A stretch of 64,000 nucleotides of DNA. It comes from Paraescarpia echinospica (taxonomy: Eukaryota; Annelida; Polychaeta; Sabellida; Siboglinidae). The stretch covers positions 46,018,574-46,082,573 of the forward strand of contig CM034531.1 of assembly GCA_020002185.1 (NCBI GenBank), given 5' to 3'. Below the pieces are notes generated by a model, which did no database searches, had not been told where the DNA came from, and saw nothing but the letters and a program-made list of their open reading frames with translations. Positions 20,387 through 29,755 of the stretch are shown here, one piece after another. Each line of letters starts with the position of its first letter. Within the stretch, counting starts at the first letter, position 1. Position numbers and translations under genes: made by a program.

Positions 20387-23032
20387 CTGCATACAACACA
20401 TACATACAATCATTAAAGTGAATTATTCTGTTCGTTTTTATCACAAAATCATGAATTTATAGAGGATCAACTATATTAATTATAACATACTGACTGCCTA
20501 AATGTGTTTTAATGAACCGGTTTTCTTGTTATTGAAATTTAGGTTTTTTTCGACATAAACCAGTTTGTTGACATGACAGATCTAAAAATGTATTACAATA
20601 AATATGTTGAAGGTGTGCTGCCTGCAATATTTTTATTTCCATTTTAAAATCTGAAAGTGTTTCGAACGTTTTTGCAATTTGAATATATTAACCAAGAAAC
20701 GTTAAGACAAATTGAGTGGTCAGTCGTTCCTTAAAAGAGTGCAACAGTTTGTTGAGTAAGTAAACAAGTTAAAACTAGCAGTTATCAAGTCTCGCTTAAC
20801 CGACTCGCCTGGCTGCATGACTTTGCCAGGAAGATAGTCTGGCTCAGAGTCATGTTTTGACTGCCCACTTGTTGACAGCCATGAGAGCTGCCAACTAGTG
20901 AATATGCATTTGATTAAAAGGCACTAAACTACAAAAAAATTAATGTCGGTTTATTTTGTGTGTGACATGTTTCAATATAAGTTTAATATTAAATAGTTGT
21001 TATAGTATAGTATTATCTGATAATAGTGTATGATCCTTATTTAATTTGTTATTTCATTGTTGGCCTGAGAGCCAATCATCGTCTCAACCCGAATCTGGGG
21101 TAAAGCCCCTTACCGGTAACATTGGCAGGAGCTTAATAATCCAGGCCATAATGATGGGCCAATGCTGCCACCTCACGGCACCTGGGTAATTGAGGCAAGC
21201 AGTTATCACCATTACGGTTGAGTCTGCGGCCCCATCTAGGGAATACCTGACCACACAATTTATTAAATTGCTGAAAGAGTAAAATTTACTAATTACCTAA
21301 AAAGTCGTAATCTACGGTTGTAGTTATTTATATATATACATAGTCAAGATACCCTTTTGGTATGAAACCAGTTAGGCTAGACACTTTTAGAGTAGAAGAT
21401 GAATGCAGTGCCTAAAAATACACGTTGGCCAAACTGACAAATCTATTTGAGAAGATTAAAAAAATAACTACTTTGTCGGGAAGGTTTAATATACGTTTGA
21501 AACAGTTGTCTGACCTTTGTCTTGGTAGTAAGACATTCGTATATTGGCTTTTTATTATTATTGCAGTATGACATGGATTTGAGGTCTCGCACAGGTATTT
21601 TTGTGGTGGCATTCCTGGTAGGCATATTAATTAATAACTTTTGCAAAACTGTGGCACTTTCAATCTGTGTGCCAGTTTTGAAGGTAAGCACATTTTATTT
21701 GGAACATGAACAACACTGACAGCTGGATTGGCCAGAAAGAAAGATATGATTTGTGACAGTCAAAATCAAATCGACTGACATTGTGGAATGTGTAAAAAAA
21801 GAAATTCCAGCAAAAAGTGCTTTGTATCTTCATGTGCCATATACTAAATCATTTGGTAACACTCCCTTTTTACTATACATATATATACATATATACAGGC
21901 ATGGCATGAATTGCCATATATAGCATATAAGGTGTTCAGAACAAGAATCAGTTTTAGATGTCTAGTGAAACAGTTTTTTTGTAAAAGTTTTACATTTATA
22001 ACTGATTGGTATTATGTATATCTAGTAGTACGTTTTCAAATTACTTAATACTCAGGAGGTAATATCTCACCTTTTTAGTATAATTAGAATAATAGCTAGT
22101 ATTTATTTTTATTATAATTTTATTTATTTTTTTTTTTTTCTCATAATTTCTGTGTCATGTATTTGTATGTGTCTGTCCAAGGACCACAATGGAAATATGT
22201 GCTTGCTCTTTCTTGTGTCATCCTTAATACCTGGTAATATCAATGAAATAAAAAAATTATATCATGTACTCTGTATTTTATGTATGTGAACGTTTACATT
22301 TTTATATTGAATAAATCAATAAAATCGGTACTACATTAATTTTAAGAAGTTGTGTACAACTCAATTCATTTCCACAAGAAATGTGAAATGGTTATTGGAA
22401 TAACACACATGTACAAATTGTTTATATATGAAAATTGGCATTAATTTATGGCCATCCGTTAATTTATTTGTTCCTTCATGTATGTGGCTTTGCCTTTGAT
22501 GTCTTGTATTTGTCGGGTTCATACCCCTATCGCGTATCATATTCATAGCCAAGGCCTAAGGCTAAGCCTAAGCTAAGGGCAAGGCAAGGGCTATGCTGAG
22601 ACAGGTCTTTAAATATTTTTTTTCTGATGCATTAAACACAACAGCAATTAAAATGAGGCGGCTAATCAGTAAAAACAGTTGTATATACAATGTCAATGCT
22701 GTCATATTGTTTACTTTGATTCATCCATAATTTGAAAGTAAAATGGATAGGGATTGCGTTTACCGATCGACCAAGCCAGTGGGGATTTACCTATCCGATT
22801 TACGCTGAACCGATCGCATTCACGCAAAAAGCGATGACGTAGTACGTGCAGCGCGATAGGGAAGGGATACGTTTCGAAATCGGGGCGCTTACAGACACTC
22901 TATAATAACAGCATAACGCCAGTGAATTTCGTGACGTTCTTGGTTGTCTGATTTTCATACAATTATGCAAAACGTTGGCGCCGCTATCAATGTAATGGGA
23001 AAATAAAATTGTGGTCTGCCCATTCAACTCAC
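20387..23032 (-). other. MSL2 intron 1 (2646 nt)
   Basis: The donor GTGAGT (23032-23027) and acceptor ending GCAG (20387) split the Gly codon after the first RING cysteine pair. The intron contains a dispersed repeat at 21055-21260, AT-rich sequence and a short TAAGCC-type low-complexity patch at about 22550-22590. No other coding exon was recognised. Confidence 0.85.
21055..21260. repeat. Dispersed repeat, copy 1 (related copy at 39915-40060)
   Basis: TTGGCCTGAGAGCCAATCAT followed by CGTCTC and, later, a CACCTCACGGCACCTGGGTA segment match TTAGCCCGAGAGCCAATCAT and CATCTCGCGGTACCTGGATA near 39,920-40,020, in the same orientation. Internal spacing differs between copies. It may be a SINE-like or MITE family. 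No tRNA box is clear. Confidence 0.65.
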
Positions 23033-23165
23033 CGCACACACAGCAGGAAATCGCTTGGCGAAGATAGGGTAGATAGCGGTTCAAATCGGCCAAAGAATCT
23101 TGATCATATTGGTTTGCCTGCACAATATAGCGACACGTAGCGATATACACACTGACGGCATTCAT
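23033..23165 (-). CDS. MSL2: MSL2 exon 1 (residues 1-44 and the first base of codon 45)
   Basis: The ATG at 23165-23163 begins MNAVSVYIATCRYIVQ, matching the conserved MSL2 N-terminus (MN.V.A..LY...R), then a helix with LADLNRYLPYLRQAISCCVC. This helix mediates MSL1 contact in the family, and C41/C44 are the first RING zinc ligands. The donor GTGAGT follows one base into codon 45, in phase with exon 2. I chose this start because it is the first ATG in frame and matches family starts. The TTG codons upstream are not credible starts. Confidence 0.93.
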
Positions 23166-23515
23166 GTCTACACACAAATGCCTATGCCTCCGTAAAACAT
23201 TTACAACATCAACGAAGAAACATCAATGAGCATTCGTTGAGATTCTTCGACAATGTTCAACTAGCCCGTACACACACCTTTTGATGACGACATACATTCG
23301 TGTGTATTTCCCCGATAAACCCCCATTGTACAAATTAATCGTATGCGTGTGAACTGTGTAAGTGTGCGATGCTCGCTGGTGTCAGTGGTGGTGCTTGCTA
23401 TTTATTACAAGTCGAGGTAATCCTTTCAACTGGGGATGGTACAGGTAACAAATAATATGTGTGAATAGGTGTAGTAATTCACAATAAAAGCATTTGACAT
23501 CTCTCCGAACGCAGT

Positions 23516-23638
23516 CTACCAGTATTCAGACAGTTTTTCCGGTGTTTCAGACTCAGTCAAGTCTGAATGATCGGAGTCTGAGACGGAGTGGATGGATTTT
23601 CCGCATTCGGATTTCGGTGTCCCTTCAAAATCGGCCAT
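23516..23638 (-). other. Short acidic/Ser-rich ORF upstream of MSL2 (40 codons), uORF or first exon
   Basis: On the same strand as MSL2 and about 350 nt before its start, an ATG in ATATGGCCGA opens MADFEGTPKSECGK, continuing with SDSDHSDLTESET to a TAG. The composition (acidic and Ser-rich) is unlike random AT-rich DNA. A GT lies just before the stop (TACTG|GTAGAC), so it could be a first coding exon of another transcript. If it is in the MSL2 leader it would be a uORF. No family is recognised. Confidence 0.35.
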
Positions 23639-23849
23639 ATTATCCTTGGCTTAGGCCTTAATTTCACAACAAGGATATGTATCATAAATTAAAATGTCAA
23701 CAGACTGTTTGGCATGGTACTTGGCAATTGTAACTTACAAGTACCCTTAAGTCAAGTTAAGACAGTTAAATTAAGGTTTGGGCTTAATTTATTCCATATC
23801 TTTCCTTAGGCTTAGGCTTTGTAAGTCATTCCAGTGGTTAACTGAAGAT

Positions 23850-26698
23850 ATGTTGCCTGACTCAGCCTATATCTTGATTTGAAGAGTTTTAGTGTGTTTC
23901 CCCGTAGTGAAGTAGTTTTTGCTCTCTGGAAGTATTGCCTATATTGAAGATTTTCCTTCCCTGTTAATTAAGAGTTTGTAGCATTCAATTAAATCGCCTC
24001 AGGCACCTCTGGTTTAGGGAATACAGCTTAAGTTTCTGAAGTCGTTTTTCATATGGCATGTGTTAATGTTTGGTACCAGCTTGGTGGCTCCCCTCTATAC
24101 TTTTTCAAGTTGTATATCTTTAACAAGGTAGGATTCCAGGCTTGACCTTGTATACAGTATTCGAGGTGTAGCCAGACATATGTCTTATACAATATACTGA
24201 AACTTTCAGCATCCAGATAGTAAAAACTCCTTTTTGATGGATCTAAGCACAAACATCGTTGTAGCTGCTGCTTTTGAGCATTGTAGAAATGGCTTCATAT
24301 TGTTGGATGTCCACACACCTAGGTCTTTCTCCTCTGTACATTCGTCAAGTATTGTCTCTTTACTGGTAGTGCGGGTTATCACTATCCAAATGCATTCTCT
24401 TGCACTTGCCAACATGGAATGTTAGTAGCAATTGTCTAGACCACCCACACAACTTGTTTATGTCCTGCTGTAATACTGTATGATCAAAGTCAGTCATCAA
24501 GGCTCTCCAGATTTTCGTATAGTCTGCAAACATTCTAACTTTACTGTCAACGTGTTCCGGGATGTCATTTATGTACACAAGAAACATAAGTGGCCCTAAC
24601 ACAGATCCTCGAGGAACACCACTCCTTACAAGTTACATCATACCACTCTGACTTTGATTCCCTAAACTCACTGCCGTCCAGTCAAGAAGTCACCAACCCA
24701 TTGTAGAACTTTTCCATTCAATCCAAACCCGTGTAACTTGTGTATCAAGCGCTTCTGTGGTGATTTGTCAAAGGCCTTTTGGTAATCCAGTTAAACTGCA
24801 TCAACCCCATAATCATTGTCTAATGCTTCAGTCCATGCTTCAAATGTTTCAAGAAGATTGCTCAAGCAGGATCTTCCTGCTGTAAAACCATGTTGTTTGG
24901 TTGTAAACAAGTCGTGTTGGTCATTATGACTCAGAATGTGATCCTTCAGTATTGATTCAAACATTTTGCATGGTATACACGTCAGTGATACTGGCCTGTA
25001 GTTATCTGCTTTGGCTCGATTTCCTTTTTTGAAGATGGGTGTAATTTCTGCAGTTTTCCAGTCGAGTGGGACATTCCCCTAATTCAGTGATTTCCGAAAA
25101 ATCAAGTACAGGGGCTTGGGTAATTGTCTCGCATATTCTTTGTTAGTAACTTTGGGTTCATTTTGTGAGGTCCTGGAGACTTGTCTGGTTGTAATGTATG
25201 TAACTTGTTATATACATCTTCCACTCTGAACTCTACATCATTGACAACATCTTCACCACTTACTCTACTACCGAATGTTGGAGGGTCAGTATCTTCCTGT
25301 ATAAAAACAGATTTTAAAAAGTCGCACAACACTTCTGCGGTCTGCTTGTCAGTATCAGTCTTGCCACCACCTTCCTTGTCAGACTGTGACCCCAACCTTC
25401 ACTTTCTGGCTCTCTCTCACATATAAATATCCATAGAATTTCTTTGGATTTTTCTTGAAATTTTTCACAAGCTTCTCAAAGTCTGCCTTTGCTCGTTTGC
25501 ACCCATTTGTCACCATATTTCTCTGTTTCACGTACTCCTCATAGTCTATGTTTCTACCTGTGGACACACATTTTTTTACAGTTCATGTTTCTTCTTAACA
25601 GACTCTGCTTGTTTATCCTCCTTTTAATTTTTGGCACAAACTTCTCGACAAGTTCACCGACGTGTGTTTTTAACATGATCCAACATTCATTTCCACATTT
25701 ATCTTCAAATAGACTGTCCCAATATATTTCTTCAATATTTGTCCCTGTCGAACCATAGTTGACTTTCCAGAAATTCACTTTCTCCTCTGCCTTATCATTG
25801 TTTTTATTGAGATCCATGTATGTAATGTAGGACCACAACAAGCCAACGTGGTCACTCTTCCCTAGTGGGGCTAGGTATGTCAAGTTGTCCACCATGTACT
25901 CCTTGTTTGTGAGTGTCAGATCCAGTTTGGAAGGTTCCTGCCCCTCTGTATCTTGTTGCTTCAGTAACATGCTGAACCAGAAACATGTCCTGTGTCTTCG
26001 CCAAAAATCTGTAAGGAAAACTCCCTTTTGTACAGTCTATATGGTATTGTACAAAGTCCACCTCACTCAAATTAAAGTCTCCCATTAACAAAAGATGTGA
26101 TGCACTTATCCCATCCACCAAGTTCAGAAGGTGTAACATTTGTTCATTGTTATTGACATTACTGCTTGTCGATCTACAGCACACACCAATCAACAACATA
26201 TCACTACTGTTCAACATGACACTGCACCATGTCGAGTCACTGAAGCCAGACTCAGTCAACTCCTTGCAAGGTTGAGATGGTAGAGACTTGTGGACCATTA
26301 GAATTGCACCACGTCCTACTGTGTCTGTACTATCACATTGGTACAATTCACAGTCTGGTAATGTGAAGAAAGCATCTGTAATTGCTGCATTTGCCCATGT
26401 CTCTGTAATACCTATTATTTTTGGTTTGCATTCCTGAACTCTGTGCACCGTTGTCAAAATGTCCAGGTGCAGTGTGCTGAGAGAACTGATGAAATTTAAC
26501 ATATGTGCGTAGTTTGTCTACGTTGGTTTTCGTCTGGGAATCTACCCCCTCCTGGCCTGCTCCCTTGGCCTCTTGTTTACTATTTTGTTGTTTACAATGA
26601 TGAGGTCTTTCTCCCTCCTGCTCTCTTCTTTGCAGTTCTTCGACCAGCACTCTTCTTTTCTGTCTCTCTTGATAAGTCATGTCCCTCTTTATGTACAC
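23850..26698 (-). mobile_element. CR1-like non-LTR retrotransposon, nearly full ORF2 plus ORF1 tail, decayed
   Basis: In minus-strand order: an ORF1-like tail (VYIKRDMTYQERQKRR, 26698-26500); an endonuclease domain (26502-25852) with KPKIIGITETW and LLLMGDFNLSEVDF, continued in a shifted frame by LDLTLTN and PLGKSDHVGLLW; a linker (25567-25102) with LQPDKSPGPHKM at the RT N-terminus; RT (about 25080-24360) with LGPLMFLVYINDIPEHV and a catalytic box FADYTK in place of FADDTK; then EKDLGV, HLEYCIQ, YEKRLQKL and a C-terminal FS near 23855. Multiple frameshifts and stops, plus the lost catalytic Asp, make it inactive. It lies between the divergent MSL2 and ANKRD39 genes. Confidence 0.9.
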
Positions 26699-26794
26699 AT
26701 CCTTTAGAGTTGGTTCCTTTGTATTTCGTTTCTCGTTTATTTGTGTAACTATTATTGTTTTTGATACTAGACTAAATGATAAATATGTTGAATG

Positions 26795-26990
26795 TATATG
26801 CTGCCTGCTAAATTGTATTTGAATGCTGTTTGCAATTTGACAGTTGCACCCACGACATATTCAAATTATAAACATTTATTGCCTTGAAGTTGGCTTGTTC
26901 CCACTCTCCTGACCATAGTGGGACTGAGTACAGCTGATTCAGTGATCTTCCTGCTAATAATGGAACAGACAACCACCCTTTATGTGCGAC
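26795..26990. repeat. Dispersed repeat family R, copy 1, abutting ANKRD39
   Basis: This stretch aligns with 53560-53766 in the same orientation. It begins GTATATGCTGCCTGCTAAAT (the other copy has GTATACTGTCCGCCAAT) and shares TGACCATA.TRGG, CTGATTCAG.G, CTGCTAATAAT and GGAACAGACAACC. It ends about 40 nt before the ANKRD39 start codon, so it probably forms part of that gene's promoter or leader. Confidence 0.75.
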
Positions 26991-27008
26991 AGTTTTGCTT
27001 TTAGGGCG

Positions 27009-27029
27009 ATGTCCATTGAGATGATATGA
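27009..27029 (+). promoter_or_regulatory. uORF in the ANKRD39 leader ending in ATGA overlap
   Basis: ATG at 27009 opens a six-codon ORF (MSIEMI) whose TGA stop (27027-27029) overlaps the ANKRD39 start codon (27026-27028) as ATGA. Such an overlap would require leaky scanning or reinitiation for ANKRD39 translation. Whether the transcript includes this ATG depends on the transcription start, which is unknown. Confidence 0.5.
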
Positions 27030-27226
27030 GTGCGGACCATGTCCACAGTGACCAGTGTTGCTCACACACTCCCGCCGTAAGGTCTGTCCATCAGACCCTT
27101 GATGAACTTGACTTTGAGCGCGGTATCTGGTCGGCCGCACTCACAGGGGATGAGGAGAAAATCACTCATCATCTGAACAAACGTACTGATCCTGATGTGA
27201 GAGACTCTGCTGGTTACACTGCATTA
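27026..27226 (+). CDS. ANKRD39: ANKRD39 exon 1 (residues 1-67)
   Basis: ATG at 27026 gives a Cys/His-rich start (CCSHTPAV) followed by QTLDELDFERGIWSAALTGD, nearly identical in layout to vertebrate ANKRD39 (CCSH, QTLEEMDFERGIWSAAL). It ends DSAGYTAL at a GTAAGT donor in phase 0. ANKRD39 is a small, widely conserved ankyrin-repeat protein of about 183 aa with no catalytic domain. Its molecular role is not established, and a scaffold or adaptor role is inferred from the fold. The three exons here sum to 185 aa. Gene order is divergent from MSL2 with a LINE between them. Confidence 0.94.
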
Positions 27227-27702
27227 GTAAGTACGCAGTGAATTGAAGAACAAAAACAAATACGGAAGGTAGTCACTCCATATATATATATATATATGGT
27301 CAAATCCAACGAACGGGGATCTCAAAAATAAAATTGCCTGTATCTTTTGTTCAGTTGTGGTACAGCGTGTATTAAATGTGCATAATATTGGGGTGACTTC
27401 ACACAAAATTGGGCACACTAATTCACAAAATTGATGATTTTATAGTTGCTTGAAATTCAAAGGTGTGTTCTATATGTTATCATCCGAGGACCACAAGTTA
27501 TCGTCCGTTGGCAGGTCATAAACCATAGTACAATGGTGTTATGTTGAATATTTAACTTTTTGTCAATGGATAACATGTGGACATATTTTATAATGGCGTG
27601 ACTGGGGGGAGGTACTTATTTAGAGTTGTCAGTGTGCAATGAAGTTTTGCTCGCACTTCAATATTGCCCCACTCTATTTTCCGAATGAATATATGGTCAT
27701 TA

Positions 27703-27895
27703 TGAAAATATGGTCATTATATAACGATGTTTCTAAATTGTATTTATCCAGACAGATCTCAATCTGTTTTCACATATATAATTACAATATATTACCATAT
27801 AATATATTTACAATTAATAAATTATATATCCATTACATTATATTTGTTTGGATAAATAAAATTTAGAAACATCGTTATATAATGACCATATTTTC
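27703..27895. mobile_element. Palindromic MITE with 46-bp arms
   Basis: GAAAATATGGTCATTATATAACGATG onward (27703-27750) is the near-perfect inverse of 27849-27895, with a mismatch or two and an AT-rich loop of about 100 bp between. A partial extra copy of the outer motif (TATGGTCATTATGAAAATAT) lies just to the left at 27691. It is non-coding. Confidence 0.85.
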
Positions 27896-28030
27896 ATTTT
27901 TGTGGCGAATAAATAGTTACTACAAAAATTTACAAAATATTTACAAACAGTGCATTATAGTATAAAATGATTTTGTTTATATTACTTCGTGAAAACATAA
28001 AAAAAAAAAGTGTATAGAAAATCAAAGGTT

Positions 28031-28118
28031 TGCATGCTGTCAGGATTGAACTGGCGTCGCCCGATTGTAAAATAAACGACAAGTAACCAACGCGCCTACC
28101 CACTGAGCTAGTGGGACC
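28031..28118 (-). tRNA. Decayed tRNA-like sequence (pseudogene or SINE head)
   Basis: On the minus strand GGTCCCACTAGCTCAGTGGG then TAGGCGC gives a good D-arm/A box, and GCCAGTTCAATCCTGAC gives a T-arm/B box with 4 of 5 pairs. The acceptor stem (GGTCCCA against the 3' end) does not pair and the anticodon region is long and AT-rich, so it is not a working tRNA. A tRNA-derived SINE head or tRNA pseudogene is likely. Confidence 0.5.
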
Positions 28119-29755
28119 AACAGAAACTCTCTGACTGATTTAATTTGTTATGATAAATTGTACAACTTAGTCATATATCGATATTCTAGTGCTATTATGA
28201 GATTATACACGTTACTTTATGTAGCTGGATACAATATATGTTTGCTATGTATGTTTATTGGTGTAGATTATCTCCCGTTGGTTGCATTCGATATAATTAT
28301 TCTGAAAACGAGCCCAAGCTCGGCGAAACCTAGTCGACTTGTAGGCCTATTCGCATTCGTTGTTTTGAATAAAATTTGATTCATGTGGAACCGTAAGATA
28401 AATGTTTGTTCCTCTATGATGACTAGTGTTTGTATTACGTCGGAATATTGCACAATAACTCGTTCTGTCGCTCGTTTCGACCCAAAAGCTATCCTTGTAA
28501 ACATGCTCTGAATGCATGGAAAGGGTCGGCCTGATGCGAGTGTGTGTCATAAGTGACGTGATCGCCTAGCTCATTAAAATTTCATTTTCTGCGGGAATCG
28601 CTTCACAGACGAGCTTAAAATCGAATTTATGCTACAAATGTATTTTTCTGTATTTGTTTAATGTTGTCAAATGTTACATACAATGTTAATCTTTGTGTAC
28701 ACATGGAAAAGGGATTTTAGCTAATGTCTTATTTATATTTCCTTTAATGCACTCAATGAGTCAAATTGGACAGGAAGCTATATTGGCTATGATATAACAC
28801 ACACACACTGGCATATTAATATTCTATTTCACACAATGCCTTTCGTAATGCAGTATTACTATTAACAACGTGTTGTGTGGATCACCGTTATCGACCGTGA
28901 CCCCCTTTTAAAAAACACTCTTGAAACGATGTATCCTGCAGTATTATAGCTCATGCAGCATAACATGTGGTCGTCATCGAGAGGCACATATAACATCAAG
29001 TTCGAGCACTCTCAGGCATAAATGACATGTGTATGACTGTTACCGTAGATCAGAATAGTCTAGCAAAAACAAAGCAGCAAAATAGTCATAAATCAGGAAA
29101 TATACTTACTTAGTGCGATCTTTTGTAGTGCACATTAACAAGATGGTGAACGGTCGTGTAGTTTCGCTGGAAACCGATAGAGGTTACTCAAAAGCACTTA
29201 AAACCCTACCACCCTCTCGCGGATCGGACGATAACTATAATCGGACGGTAATTTGATGCTTTTCCCAGGCCATGTCATACAGAGACAATTTTTTGGGGGA
29301 GTCCAAATGACTGCTCTGATAGCCAGTGAGATGTTCTTTAGTAGGAATAAAAATCTACTATTCTTCACAAGAAAGAAAAAAGGGCCCCGGATGATAACAC
29401 AAAAAACTTCCCCAAACCTGAGTCGGCAGAGAAAAAAGAAAAAAAATACCAAAAGGTACATCTGAAAAATAGCAGTGCATTTTTGTACTATACACATTAG
29501 TATATATGTTCAGCTAAATATGCATGTTATCGATTAATAATTTAACATGAATATACCATTAGGAAAAGTCAAAGACGATAACACCAATATTCCCCATGAC
29601 CAATATATTGTGGAAAAATCAGTTATTTGCAAATTGCTTTTAATCACAAGGCAGTAATAACATAGACACATGTGGTGTTCTAATAAAGTAATAAACACGG
29701 TGCATATTCATGCTTTACGATGATTACTAACTGATTTTTTTTAAATATAGAGGTC

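Noticed and set aside
19466..20462. Long frames antisense to or out of frame with MSL2 (e.g. 19615-19983 +, 20037-20462 +, 20060-20413 -)
   Set aside because: They are shadows of the GC-rich MSL2 exon. None has a recognisable motif and the RING/CXC frame explains the region.
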